Source: Paenibacillus sp. FSL W8-0426 (GTDB taxonomy: Bacteria; Bacillota; Bacilli; Paenibacillales; Paenibacillaceae). Taken from it: a stretch of 64,000 nt of DNA. The notes under the pieces were generated by a model, which saw only the letters and a list, made by a program, of their open reading frames with translations, ran no database searches and was not told the DNA's origin. Shown one piece after another: positions 44,183 through 52,914 of the stretch. How positions within the stretch are numbered: the stretch's first letter is position 1; every line of letters begins with the position of its first letter. The DNA lies in NCBI RefSeq assembly GCF_037969725.1, contig NZ_CP150203.1:6749501-6813500 (forward strand), in the 5' to 3' direction. Made by a program: the position numbers and the translations under genes.

Positions 44183-46372
44183 TTATTTTATAAATTCATG
44201 AGACATTTGAATAAGTTTTCCAATTTCTTCAAACCCATTAACTACAATTCGACTTTTCGAATCAGCGTTTTTTTTAATCCATTGTTCAAATTGAGGATTG
44301 TTAAAAAGAACACTCCTGTAATTTGTACCATATACATTAAACTCAAAAGATACAATTAGCTTCGTGTAATAAGCAATCCTAAACAAAAACTTATCTGATG
44401 CAGCTTTTTCTTCATCCTTATAATAAAATTGAATATTTGATGTGTAGGTAAAACTATGGTTACTAGAATCATAAATATCCTGTATCCATTTTTGGACAAA
44501 TTCTTTAGCAGGTCTGTCGTCTTCATTTATTTTTGTATAAAACTTCTGTAATGAAACTCGTTGATATCGTGTTAAGGAACCGATAAGAGATATATCAAAC
44601 TCATTCTCAACTGGCCCTCTTGTATATTGGGAAATATTCTGGTTCTTCTTTTCCAAATTTTCAATTACCAAAGAATATAATGATCTTATATCATTGGGAC
44701 TCTTAAATATATTAACAGGTGACTTTTCTAGTTCAGATGCAATTGGTATAATCTCTTCAACTATATCTAATATATTTGCCTTCAAAGATTCAATATTCTG
44801 TATGTTCTCTATACCAATTTCATATTTACTGATGTTATTGGAACCTATCAGATCAAATACTACCTTACTAATTAATTCCTTACCATGAACTAATATCGCT
44901 TTCTTCTCATCAGTAACCTCATTTATGAGAACTCTTATTCCATCATCTACCATCCTTTGGAAAAACACACAATTCCACACGTAGTACCCTGTAACACTAG
45001 GATTATAAAGCTTTTTATACCGTGCGTGGTTAAGGTCAGAATATATTAGCCCAATTTCTCGACTAACTAATATTGTAGCCTCAATATCCTTTGCAAATGA
45101 TAGAGCCCTCGTTGCTTCTCTAAGAGAAAAGCTATCTCTAGAGATTACTTCATCCTCTTCACCACGCATTAAATGATACGTTATCCCTTCGAATTGAAGA
45201 GTTCTCTCAATCTTTTTCTGTACCTCATCAAGAACTACAAAATCTCTATTTTCGATCCTATTTTGTCTATTATTTTTACTAGTAACCTCTGCAGCAAATT
45301 TATCATCTAAGTATTGTTCGCCTTCTTCGTCCGATCTTTGCATTGATATAATCCTAAAGGGAAGGTAGACTTGACCAAGCTTTTCTTTACTCTCGAGCGA
45401 TGACTGACCAAATTTACCAATAACCCCCACTGTTTGAGCTCCATTAACTATACTGATACCTTTACATTCAAATACTCCCATGTCTCTCGAATTACCAAAA
45501 ACTCTCTTCTTGTCGACTTCCTCGCATACTAAAGTAATGCCATTATTGTAGTACCAAAACAACTCTGGCTCTGTTTCTAGAGTGTCATTCATCTCATTAT
45601 TTATGTCAGTATTCCCCAACAGTCTTCGAAGGTTATACTCATAGAGGGAATTCCCATAATTTTCCCACCATTCGCAAAGTTGGTCTGCTGAAATTTGTCC
45701 ATAAAAAGCTTCCATCTCGCCTTCATAGCGTCCCCATTGTTTCAATTGAACTTCAACGTCAATATTCCGTGAGGTATTCGAACTACCTATAGCACTATAA
45801 ACACGTTTTTGATTAAGAATTTCTAGATCAGCAACTGCTCTAAAATCATTAAGCTCCGCAAGCAGATCGTCAAACTCACGTCTTGAGTGCTGAGACAAAT
45901 TAATTGCAGTATATACTAGAACGATTTTAAATTTAACTTTACTTTTATTTAAGGCTTCAGTTATCTCGTCTTTAAGAGCATTTACCTTAGCATTAAATTT
46001 GAAATATTTTAAGGCTATCAAATCCTTAATACCGACTATAAACTTTGTAATTTCGCCTAAATCAGGCTCAGAGTCCCCATTTCCATTAAATTTAGACTGC
46101 ACAAAACATAATTCGTTGGTATCCCTATTATAGTAAATCAAGTCAATTCCATTATCATCTGGACCATCAACTAAATATTTCACCACTTCATTCTTATCTG
46201 CTTGAGGATAGAGAATGTTTATACTATATGCAGCTAAAGCCTTTGAAAGAAAATTTTTCTCAATTTCCTCTTCTCTAGTAGAGGGAATACTACCCATATT
46301 TATGATTCCATCGTAGTGTTCATGTAACTTCCGCTTAATTTGGTTAACTTCGAGAATACCCAATGTTTTCAT
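44183..46372 (-). CDS. AIPR-family protein with N-terminal PD-(D/E)xK-like nuclease motif
   Basis: 729 residues. Residues 75-94 carry GIDLIYY ... FVQSK: Asp77 and Gln92-x-Lys94, the D..QxK form of the PD-(D/E)xK nuclease core, preceded by an acidic helix (REEEIEKNF, 33-41). From about 200 the AIPR domain (abortive-infection phage resistance) is marked by LFWYYNNGITLVCEE (271-285), GISIVNGAQTVGVIG (305-319) and a following DEEGEQYLDDKFAAEVTSKNNRQNRI. The C-terminal 250 residues are unrecognised. Known: AIPR was described in lactococcal abortive infection and is common next to methyltransferases. With the XRE controller upstream on the same strand and the divergent methyltransferase, it probably acts as the restriction-like effector (inference). 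Confidence 0.88.
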   Translation of the reverse strand: MKTLGILEVNQIKRKLHEHYDGIINMGSIPSTREEEIEKNFLSKALAAYSINILYPQADKNEVVKYLVDGPDDNGIDLIYYNRDTNELCFVQSKFNGNGDSEPDLGEITKFIVGIKDLIALKYFKFNAKVNALKDEITEALNKSKVKFKIVLVYTAINLSQHSRREFDDLLAELNDFRAVADLEILNQKRVYSAIGSSNTSRNIDVEVQLKQWGRYEGEMEAFYGQISADQLCEWWENYGNSLYEYNLRRLLGNTDINNEMNDTLETEPELFWYYNNGITLVCEEVDKKRVFGNSRDMGVFECKGISIVNGAQTVGVIGKFGQSSLESKEKLGQVYLPFRIISMQRSDEEGEQYLDDKFAAEVTSKNNRQNRIENRDFVVLDEVQKKIERTLQFEGITYHLMRGEEDEVISRDSFSLREATRALSFAKDIEATILVSREIGLIYSDLNHARYKKLYNPSVTGYYVWNCVFFQRMVDDGIRVLINEVTDEKKAILVHGKELISKVVFDLIGSNNISKYEIGIENIQNIESLKANILDIVEEIIPIASELEKSPVNIFKSPNDIRSLYSLVIENLEKKNQNISQYTRGPVENEFDISLIGSLTRYQRVSLQKFYTKINEDDRPAKEFVQKWIQDIYDSSNHSFTYTSNIQFYYKDEEKAASDKFLFRIAYYTKLIVSFEFNVYGTNYRSVLFNNPQFEQWIKKNADSKSRIVVNGFEEIGKLIQMSHEFIK

Positions 46373-46706
46373 CCCCCTTGGAAATTGGAAATATTATTTC
46401 TTACATTTTGAATGTTCTGCGAAGTATACCTTATGGTATACAGTTCCCAGTTTATAAAACTGGTCCGTTTCGAACTCCCTGCTAAACGTGAGTAGAGCCA
46501 CTGGTAGATTGCACCAAGGAAATAAAGGATCTCCCCTCTTCTACGTCCTTCTGTAATCTGCCTGATGGCCAGGCTTGGTCCGGTTCTCTTTGGTCTCCTG
46601 GGCAATCTTAGCAATTCATTACCCGATGAGTCAATGGACGTTTAAAGCTGATGAATCTCCACTTGTGCAGGTTAAAAGATTACCCCAGCTGCCACGATAG
46701 TTATTT
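46373..46706. other. 334-bp gap between AIPR and XRE genes
   Basis: No gene is supportable. It contains the palindrome at 46424-46441. The segment 46450-46620 is clearly richer in GC than the surrounding island; an 81-codon minus frame across it (GPSLAIRQITEGRRRGEILY) has no ribosome binding site. It may be a remnant of other DNA. Confidence 0.5.
46424..46441. promoter_or_regulatory. Palindrome upstream of the AIPR gene
   Basis: GTATACC, TTAT, GGTATAC: two perfect 7-bp arms, 52 bp upstream of the AIPR start codon. It could be an operator for the XRE controller or another regulator. It does not match the larger inverted repeat at 47100-47138. Confidence 0.4.
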
Positions 46707-47051
46707 CTATAATTTATATTTATTTTTTTCCCAATCAAGTATATTTTTTACTAATGTTAAGACCATAGCGTGATCCTCTTTAGGCCGAGAGTAAAGTATT
46801 TCAACCAGTTGTCTTATTTCATCCGGCTGATGAATTGGGTCTATACAATAAAACAGTTCTTCAAAAGAAACATTAAGACCAGTAGCAATTTTATTGAGAC
46901 TTTCAATTGTTATATTTTTCTCCCCACGTTCTACTTGACCAATATAATTGTTATGTAGACCAGATCGTTCTGCCAAAATATCTTGGCTTATATTCTGTTG
47001 TTTACGTAACTGTCTGATTCTTACACCTATTCGAAAAATTAAATCGTTCAT
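46707..47051 (-). CDS. XRE-family controller protein (C-protein-like)
   Basis: 114 residues. HTH_3 domain at residues 8-65: IGVRIRQLRKQQNISQDILAERSGLHNNYIGQVERGEKNITIESLNKIATGLNVSFEELF. The sequence SGLHNNYIGQVERGEKN is close to that of restriction-modification controller (C) proteins. A short C-terminal extension (about 45 residues) is helical. GAGGTGAAC precedes the ATG. It lies head-to-head with the methyltransferase gene over a 16-bp-arm inverted repeat and upstream of the AIPR gene on the same strand, so it probably times methyltransferase and nuclease expression. Confidence 0.9.
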   Translation of the reverse strand: MNDLIFRIGVRIRQLRKQQNISQDILAERSGLHNNYIGQVERGEKNITIESLNKIATGLNVSFEELFYCIDPIHQPDEIRQLVEILYSRPKEDHAMVLTLVKNILDWEKNKYKL

Positions 47052-47099
47052 AGTTCACCTCAATTAGAACATATATAAATATTTCAATCAAATAAACAA

Positions 47100-47142
47100 T
47101 CTATAAATGTTTATTGACATAAAATAAACATTTATAGATAAT
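47100..47142 (+). promoter_or_regulatory. Controller operator overlapping the methyltransferase promoter
   Basis: TCTATAAATGTTTATT (47100-47115) and AATAAACATTTATAGA (47123-47138) are perfect inverted 16-bp arms with a 7-bp spacer. The plus-strand promoter TTGACA (47114-47119), 17-bp spacer, GATAAT (47137-47142) is superimposed on it. Binding would block methyltransferase transcription and could influence the divergent XRE promoter. Confidence 0.75.
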
Positions 47143-47253
47143 AATATTATTAGATAAAGTACTCCTTGACTTTTTTTTGCTTTTTTAACCTTTTGCAACT
47201 ACAATTGCTTATTCATATAGTTTGGATTAGTGTTAATGTACTGGAGGAGTAAA

Positions 47254-48414
47254 ATGAAAGAGCAACTTTTTTCTATACTAAGCTTGAATAATCGAGAAGA
47301 TGTTAGGATATTTGCCAAAAAAATAGGTGTTAGTGTTACTGAACTTGCTTATTATAATGATAATTGCATTTATCCAGATTACAACATAATAAAAAAAATA
47401 CTTAATTATAATCAAAATCTTACAGAGTTTGAGCTAAAGATACGTTTAGGCCATATCGACTCGGAAATATTAAGTTACTTACAAAAAAATGTTAAGAAAA
47501 TTAGCTCGCTTTGCAATCCTGTCGCTAAAGAAACAAATGCTAGAAGGAAACTTCCCCAAGCCCAATTTAGTACTTCTTTAGGCAAGCTATTTAAGGCCGA
47601 CTGTCTAGAAGTTATGGGAAATTTACCTGATGAATCTGTAGATCTAGTTTTCGCAGATCCACCCTTTAACTTAAAAAAGGAATATGAATCCGGTGTAAAT
47701 GATGGATTAAGCAAAACCAGCTATTTAAATTGGTCTGAAAAATGGATTACTGAGAGTATTAGAATTCTTAAAAAGGGTGGCTCCTTATTTATATGGAACT
47801 TACCTTCATGGAATACTTATACCGCTGAAATATTGAATAAGTATTTAAGTTTAAGACATTGGATAGCTGTTGATATAAAATATAGCTTACCAATTCCTAA
47901 CAAGCTTTACCCATCTCATTATTCACTTCTTTACTATGTGAAAGGCGATAAACCTACTCGATTTAATCAGGAGAGATTACCATTAGAAATCTGTCGCCAT
48001 TGCGGTGGAGATATAAAAGATTATGGTGGCTATAAAAGCAAATTAAATATTGAAGGAATCAGCCTTACAGATGTTTGGAGAGATATCTCACCAGTTAGAC
48101 ATAAAAAGTATAAAAATCGTACTAGTAATGAATTACCCCTTAACCTATTAGAGAGAATTATAAGCATATCAACAGAAGAAGGTGATTTAGTATTCGATCC
48201 TTTTGGTGGTAGTGGTACTACTTATGTAGTAAGTGAAATTTTAAAAAGGCGCTGGATTGGAACAGAGATAGGACCAATTGACATTATAGAGGATAGATTT
48301 AAAAACCTTGAGTTCCCTTCCTTATTAATTCAGCAAATTCAAAGTTCCAAAAACCAACTTTTCACAGAACAAATGAAAGAAATAAGAACTAAAAATGGTT
48401 ACTGGTTATCTTAA
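47254..48414 (+). CDS. Site-specific DNA methyltransferase, beta class (N4/N6)
   Basis: 386 residues from ATG 47254, four bases after GGAGGAGT. Motif IV is DPPF (residues 135-138, in VDLVFADPPFNL) and precedes motif I FDPFGGSGTT (314-323), the beta-class order. RRWIGTEIGP is motif II. The first 85 residues (EDVRIFAKKIGVSVTELAYY...) resemble a helix-turn-helix domain, an unusual addition. A CRHCGG motif (247-252) may bind metal with other residues. It would modify adenine-N6 or cytosine-N4 within a specific site, probably protecting the host from the AIPR nuclease. The strong promoter overlaps the controller operator. Confidence 0.93.
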   Translation: MKEQLFSILSLNNREDVRIFAKKIGVSVTELAYYNDNCIYPDYNIIKKILNYNQNLTEFELKIRLGHIDSEILSYLQKNVKKISSLCNPVAKETNARRKLPQAQFSTSLGKLFKADCLEVMGNLPDESVDLVFADPPFNLKKEYESGVNDGLSKTSYLNWSEKWITESIRILKKGGSLFIWNLPSWNTYTAEILNKYLSLRHWIAVDIKYSLPIPNKLYPSHYSLLYYVKGDKPTRFNQERLPLEICRHCGGDIKDYGGYKSKLNIEGISLTDVWRDISPVRHKKYKNRTSNELPLNLLERIISISTEEGDLVFDPFGGSGTTYVVSEILKRRWIGTEIGPIDIIEDRFKNLEFPSLLIQQIQSSKNQLFTEQMKEIRTKNGYWLS

Positions 48415-48433
48415 CGAAGTCTTAATGATTAAA

Positions 48434-48875
48434 AGGGCTGTCCCAAAAGTCATCGCAGCTGACTAAGAGGCGGCCCTATTTTTCATTTAGTTAAACAAAA
48501 ATAAACCAATCCTTAGTAAAATGGAAGTGTCGAGCAGCCATTCAAATAGGAGCGGTTTCTATTGTACATTCAATATACCATGGATTTACTCTGTCAGCCA
48601 ATGGATTTAGAAGTAGACATCCCTTAAAATCATATCGTTCTATTGGTTAATGCTTCGAATTGGTGACAGCTTCTTCGCCTCTGCTTACCCTGGTGGGGAA
48701 GAGATAGCTACCACCCCAAGATGCTTACCAAAATCCTCACATACGCGCACACTCAACGGATTTACTAGTCTTGCCTAATTGCCAAAGCTGTACGACATCA
48801 TGTGGATTTCCGGCAGCATCTGAACTTCCACACCATCCCCGTTTTCGTTTCGAGCGGATGAAAGACAGAGGGATT
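48434..48875 (+). mobile_element. Decayed IS1182-family insertion sequence, left part
   Basis: The left end GGGCTGTCCCAAAAGTC resembles IS1182-type terminal repeats. From a TTG at 48562 (after AGGAGCGG) the translation reads YIQYTMDLLCQPMDLEVDIP, then, across frameshifts, VLLVNA, CYHP-like YHPKMLTKILTYAHTQRIY and RFRFERMKD, in the order of the IS1182 transposase N-terminus. The rest of the transposase and the right end are absent. It is non-functional. The stem formed by the left end also gives AGGGC..GGCCCTATTTTT and may terminate the methyltransferase transcript. Confidence 0.75.
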
Positions 48876-49023
48876 ACAAGCCAAAGCATTACTTTGTCGC
48901 GGTACCTAGACAATATTTATATAGTCAAGGTGCTTCCTTGTGGTATATTTTTAAAGAATAGCAAACATAAATCTTTGCCTTACCTGTGATACAGTTTACA
49001 GTAACAGGGCCATTGGCCAAATT
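48876..49023. other. Remainder of the gap before the kinase-regulator gene
   Basis: About 150 bp with a stop-interrupted plus frame. Nothing recognisable beyond the IS remnant. Confidence 0.4.
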
Positions 49024-50823
49024 TTACGGGTACCTGTTAAGCAGCGGAAACTCTGCCTTTACCTTCTCTACAGCCTCTTCGCGGCCACCTACCTGCAGTT
49101 TCAGGTAGATGGATGAGATATAATTCCGAATGGTTCCCTCCGATAGATGCAGTCTCTGCGCGATCTCCTTGTTACGAAGCCCTTCTGTCAGGCACCGGAG
49201 AACATCGATTTCCCGTTCAGTCAGCTCGTACGGATTCGGCGCTTTATCCCCCTTCTGGTTTTGGAATAATTGATGGGCTACATCTTGCGAGATAAACGTC
49301 CCCCCGCCGTATATGAGCCGGATGGTTGCTGCCAGCTCCTTAGGGTGTATGGATTTCAGCATATAGCCTTCCGCCCCGATTCGAAGCGCCTCCGACGCCA
49401 AAGAAATATCTTCAATCGTTGTGATCATAATGATCCGAATGTCCGGCCATGTCTCTTTAATGGACCTGGTAGCCGCGATGCCATCCATTTCCGGCATGTT
49501 GATGTCCATCAAAACAATGTCGGGACGATCTTTCCCGCATTGCGCAACGGCCTGTTTGCCGTCGCCAACAACCACAACTTCAAAATCCTTCTCTTCTCCC
49601 AACAGGAGCCTCAGGCTCTCACGGATCAAAGGTTGGTCATCAGCCAAAAGAATTTTGATCTTCTGTCCGCCTTCACGAGATGGATTGGGAATCGTGCAGG
49701 TAACCATCGTGCCCGCCTCGGCTTGCGAATGGATATAGAGTTGGCCTTGCAATGGGGCCAGCCGCTCCTTCATGCCTGTCAGACCAAATCCATATTGAAG
49801 GTTATCGTCGCCTTTGCCGTTATCCTGGACCTGCAGCATCACCTGCAGATGATCGTACTGAAGCAGGACTTGAATCGTGCTGGCTTGCCCATGACGGCTG
49901 GCATTGGTCAACGCTTCCTGGAGGCAGCGATACAAAACAAGCTTGACTTGCTTCATGACAGGGTAAGGCTCGCCCATCGTACGAAATACGACCCGAATCC
50001 CGGTGTTCTCCTTGAATTCGTCCAGCATCTGAAGCAGCGATCGATCCAAAGGCAGCGCCTCCTCAATTGGATCCATCTGATGCACCTGATGGCGGATATC
50101 GTCCAGCCCCGTTCTCGCCAGCTTGAGCATGCCCTGCAACTTGGCTTCTCCCTCGTCCGAATGAATATGGGACTTCAATGTCTCCATCCCCAAAATCAAG
50201 GAAGTAAAGGTATGTCCAATGATATCATGCAGCTCGCGAGCCATTCGGTAACGTTCCTCCAGCAGCGTCATTCTCTCGATCTGCGAGGAATATTGCTCCA
50301 AAATCGTATATTGTTCTTTGATTAACGCCAGCCTTTGCCTGATGGCATTGATCGCCAAAGCCCCCTTTTGCAGCGCATAACTGACACCGTAGAGGATCAT
50401 CGCGTCGAATAAGCTTTGCCATATGACAGAGTGAGACAACGACGAAATGGCGGAATTCCCCGCGCTCAGAACAAACAATGTTACAGCTGCGGGCAGCGAG
50501 TACCAGTGGGCTCGCCCCCGGCTATAGAATGCAATCGTAAAGAGAGCCGGCGGAAACAATCTTATCAAACCAAGGTCGTAAGCAAGAAATAAGGATACTC
50601 CTCCAGCCAGCAAGCATTCCGCAATCAGATATTGGGAGTATCGGCCCTTCACAAAGAAAAAGGGGATAAGATTACATAGCAAAAGTGGAGCAAACACCAT
50701 CCAAAAAGGAAAGACAGGCTGGTCTTGATACATCAAAATGATCACGGCGACGACCCATAAGATGCGAATGGCAAGCATGGTCCAATCCGGCCATGACCAC
50801 CGTTTTGGGATAAGAAAACGCAT
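49024..50823 (-). CDS. NarL/DesK-type histidine kinase fused to LuxR-type response regulator
   Basis: 599 residues in one open frame from ATG 50823 (GGAG upstream). Six hydrophobic helices (about 15-155), a coiled linker, HisKA_3 with His199 in RELHDIIGHTFTSLILGMETL, HATPase (NASRHG, DNGKGDD, GFGLTGMKERL), then at about residue 387 a junction REGGQKIKILLADDQ. The receiver has Asp440 (IVLMDINMPEMDG) and Lys in YMLKSI; the LuxR HTH is LTEREIDVLRCLTEGLRNKEIAQRLHLSEGTIRNYIS. These are normally two genes. It is divergent from an ABC exporter operon that it probably controls; the regulator would be membrane-tethered. Confidence 0.93.
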   Translation of the reverse strand: MRFLIPKRWSWPDWTMLAIRILWVVAVIILMYQDQPVFPFWMVFAPLLLCNLIPFFFVKGRYSQYLIAECLLAGGVSLFLAYDLGLIRLFPPALFTIAFYSRGRAHWYSLPAAVTLFVLSAGNSAISSLSHSVIWQSLFDAMILYGVSYALQKGALAINAIRQRLALIKEQYTILEQYSSQIERMTLLEERYRMARELHDIIGHTFTSLILGMETLKSHIHSDEGEAKLQGMLKLARTGLDDIRHQVHQMDPIEEALPLDRSLLQMLDEFKENTGIRVVFRTMGEPYPVMKQVKLVLYRCLQEALTNASRHGQASTIQVLLQYDHLQVMLQVQDNGKGDDNLQYGFGLTGMKERLAPLQGQLYIHSQAEAGTMVTCTIPNPSREGGQKIKILLADDQPLIRESLRLLLGEEKDFEVVVVGDGKQAVAQCGKDRPDIVLMDINMPEMDGIAATRSIKETWPDIRIIMITTIEDISLASEALRIGAEGYMLKSIHPKELAATIRLIYGGGTFISQDVAHQLFQNQKGDKAPNPYELTEREIDVLRCLTEGLRNKEIAQRLHLSEGTIRNYISSIYLKLQVGGREEAVEKVKAEFPLLNRYP

Positions 50824-51026
50824 ATGTACAACTCCGTTCACTCTTTTTGAATTGAGCGACAAACCGGCGGGAACAGGCCCGATTTTACTTGTCATTCGAG
50901 AGTATGACTCCTTGTCACTCGGCTTTATGACAGCTGTTCTGTTACGTTGAGGGCGCTTGAGATGAATCCCCTAGAATACGGAAAATTATATCTCATTCCA
51001 ATTGCCAATAAAAGGAGCTGGTTGCA

Positions 51027-51938
51027 TTGTCGCTGCTGCAAATTCGCGAACTCACAAAAAGGATAGGAAACAAAGTCATTGTTGATCGGGTAACGCTGGG
51101 TATGGAAGAGGGGGAAATCGTGGGACTCCTCGGCCCGAACGGAGCAGGAAAAACGACGACGATTCGGATGATCGTGGGCCTCATGTCCAAATCGGGAGGT
51201 GAGGTTCTGATCAACGGTATGGATGCTCATACACATTTTGAACAAGCCATGAAACACGTTGGCGTCATCGTGGAAAATCCGGATTTATACAAATATCTAT
51301 CAGGTTATGACAATTTGATTCACTTCTCCCGCATGACGCCGGGCGTGACAGAGGCAAGAATCCGGGAAGTCATCGCTCTTGTCGGGTTGGAGGTCAGCAT
51401 TAATGATAAAGTGTCCACCTACTCTCTAGGCATGCGGCAGCGGTTAGGCCTTGCCATCGTTCTCGTCCATAAGCCTTCCCTGCTTGTCCTTGATGAACCA
51501 ACTAACGGACTCGACCCGGCAGGGATCCGGGAGCTGAGAGGCCACTTGAAGCATCTCGCGCATAAAGAAGGCGTGGGCATTATGATCTCCAGCCACCTCA
51601 TGTCCGAGATGGAAATGATGTGCGACCGGGTCGCGATTTTGCAAAAAGGGAAGCTGGCAGGCGTTCATCAAATATCGGATATGGCGGACGACGAACGAAC
51701 CCAAGTCCGATTCGAGGTCGACCGGCCGGATTTAGCAGTACAGATCCTGCAAGCGATCATGGCAGGCGATGAAATAACGGCCGATCAACACCACATTCAA
51801 ATCCGCATCGCCAAAGGGCATATCCCTGAGATTAGCCGAAAGCTGATGGAGGCCGGAATTAATGTGTATGGTGTGAGCACGATCAAGAAGACGCTGGAAG
51901 ACAAGTTCATGGAGGTAACAGGAGGAGAACAACATTGA
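51027..51938 (+). CDS. ABC transporter ATP-binding protein (BcrA-like)
   Basis: 303 residues from TTG 51027, downstream of AAAGGAGC. Walker A GPNGAGKTTT, signature YSLGMRQRLGLAI, Walker B LLVLDEPTNGLDPAG, and the H-loop in MISSHLMSEMEMM are intact. The C-terminal 90 residues are the extra domain seen in BcrA/YxlF-type subunits of ABC-2 exporters for peptides or antibiotics. It overlaps the permease gene start by four bases (TTGA), showing translational coupling. Confidence 0.94.
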   Translation: MSLLQIRELTKRIGNKVIVDRVTLGMEEGEIVGLLGPNGAGKTTTIRMIVGLMSKSGGEVLINGMDAHTHFEQAMKHVGVIVENPDLYKYLSGYDNLIHFSRMTPGVTEARIREVIALVGLEVSINDKVSTYSLGMRQRLGLAIVLVHKPSLLVLDEPTNGLDPAGIRELRGHLKHLAHKEGVGIMISSHLMSEMEMMCDRVAILQKGKLAGVHQISDMADDERTQVRFEVDRPDLAVQILQAIMAGDEITADQHHIQIRIAKGHIPEISRKLMEAGINVYGVSTIKKTLEDKFMEVTGGEQH

Positions 51939-52870
51939 TTCCACTTATTCGCAATGAAAACATGAAGATTTATAAACGAAAGCGTACGTGGGTGATGATT
52001 GCTATCGTTTTGTTATACGTGCTGCTTCAAATCGTAAATTTGAAGACAGCCGGAAACAGCTTGACAGGTGACAATTGGCGAGCACAGCTGGAACAAGAAA
52101 ATGTGCAATACAGCCAGGAAGCTGCCAAGCCGGATGCGCTGAAGATTGAAATCAAACAGGCCGAGAAACATATCCTGCTGAATCAATACTATTTAGATCG
52201 CAACATCCCGCATAGTACTAATGCCTGGAGCTTTGCAGTAGACCAAGTGCAGAATATCATTTTTGCGGCTTCTTTAATTTCGGTCATTATTGCCGGCGAA
52301 ATCGTTGCCGCCGAATTCGTATCCGGCACGATCAAGCTGCTGTTGACCCGTTCCGCCAGCCGCACCAAGATCTATCTGTCCAAGTACATCGCCGCCATTC
52401 TGTTCGCCCTGTTGTTATCTGCGGCCGGCATACTCTTGGCCACCATCTTAGGGGGTTTCATATTCGGTTTCGATGGATTAGCGGACAGCTATTTCTATGT
52501 CAAAGACCAAGCCGTAAGGGAAGTACCCACGCTGCAGATTTTGTTGGCTGGATATGTTCTTCATATTCCATTCTTGCTGATCGCAACTACGCTCTCTTTC
52601 ATGATTTCCGCTGCTTTCCGCAGCACGACCTTCTCCATCGTGATTTCCCTGCTTGTTGCATTGGCTGGATTCGTAATCGCGATCGCGATGGACGGCTGGG
52701 CATGGACGAAATACTTCGTCTTCTCCCACACTGACCTAACACCGCTCCTGTACGGAAATCCTTCTGTTGATGGGGTAACGTTAGGATTCTCCCTTGTATT
52801 TATCGTGCTTCATCTCGCACTCATGCATTTGATATCATACCCCTTGTTTGTAAAGCGGGATGTAACCTAA
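51935..52870 (+). CDS. ABC-2-type permease
   Basis: 311 residues from TTG 51935. One N-terminal membrane helix (TWVMIAIVLLYVLLQIV), an extracellular loop of about 80 residues, then five further helices, including IIFAASLISVIIAGEIVAAEFVSGTIKLLLTRSASRTKIYLSKY, the conserved ABC-2 coupling region. It partners the preceding ATPase. Substrate unknown; similar systems export or resist peptide antibiotics. A lipoprotein gene follows 44 bp later. Confidence 0.92.
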   Translation: MIPLIRNENMKIYKRKRTWVMIAIVLLYVLLQIVNLKTAGNSLTGDNWRAQLEQENVQYSQEAAKPDALKIEIKQAEKHILLNQYYLDRNIPHSTNAWSFAVDQVQNIIFAASLISVIIAGEIVAAEFVSGTIKLLLTRSASRTKIYLSKYIAAILFALLLSAAGILLATILGGFIFGFDGLADSYFYVKDQAVREVPTLQILLAGYVLHIPFLLIATTLSFMISAAFRSTTFSIVISLLVALAGFVIAIAMDGWAWTKYFVFSHTDLTPLLYGNPSVDGVTLGFSLVFIVLHLALMHLISYPLFVKRDVT

Positions 52871-52914
52871 GAGCAAACCTGTTTAAAAACCTCATTAAGA
52901 AAAGGGTGATATAT

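Noticed and set aside
46369..46614. 81-codon gene between XRE and AIPR genes
   Set aside because: Overlaps the AIPR start, lacks a ribosome binding site and does not fit the island's AT-rich coding pattern.
49270..50325. 351-codon plus-strand frame
   Set aside because: Antisense to the fused kinase-regulator, which has all expected motifs.
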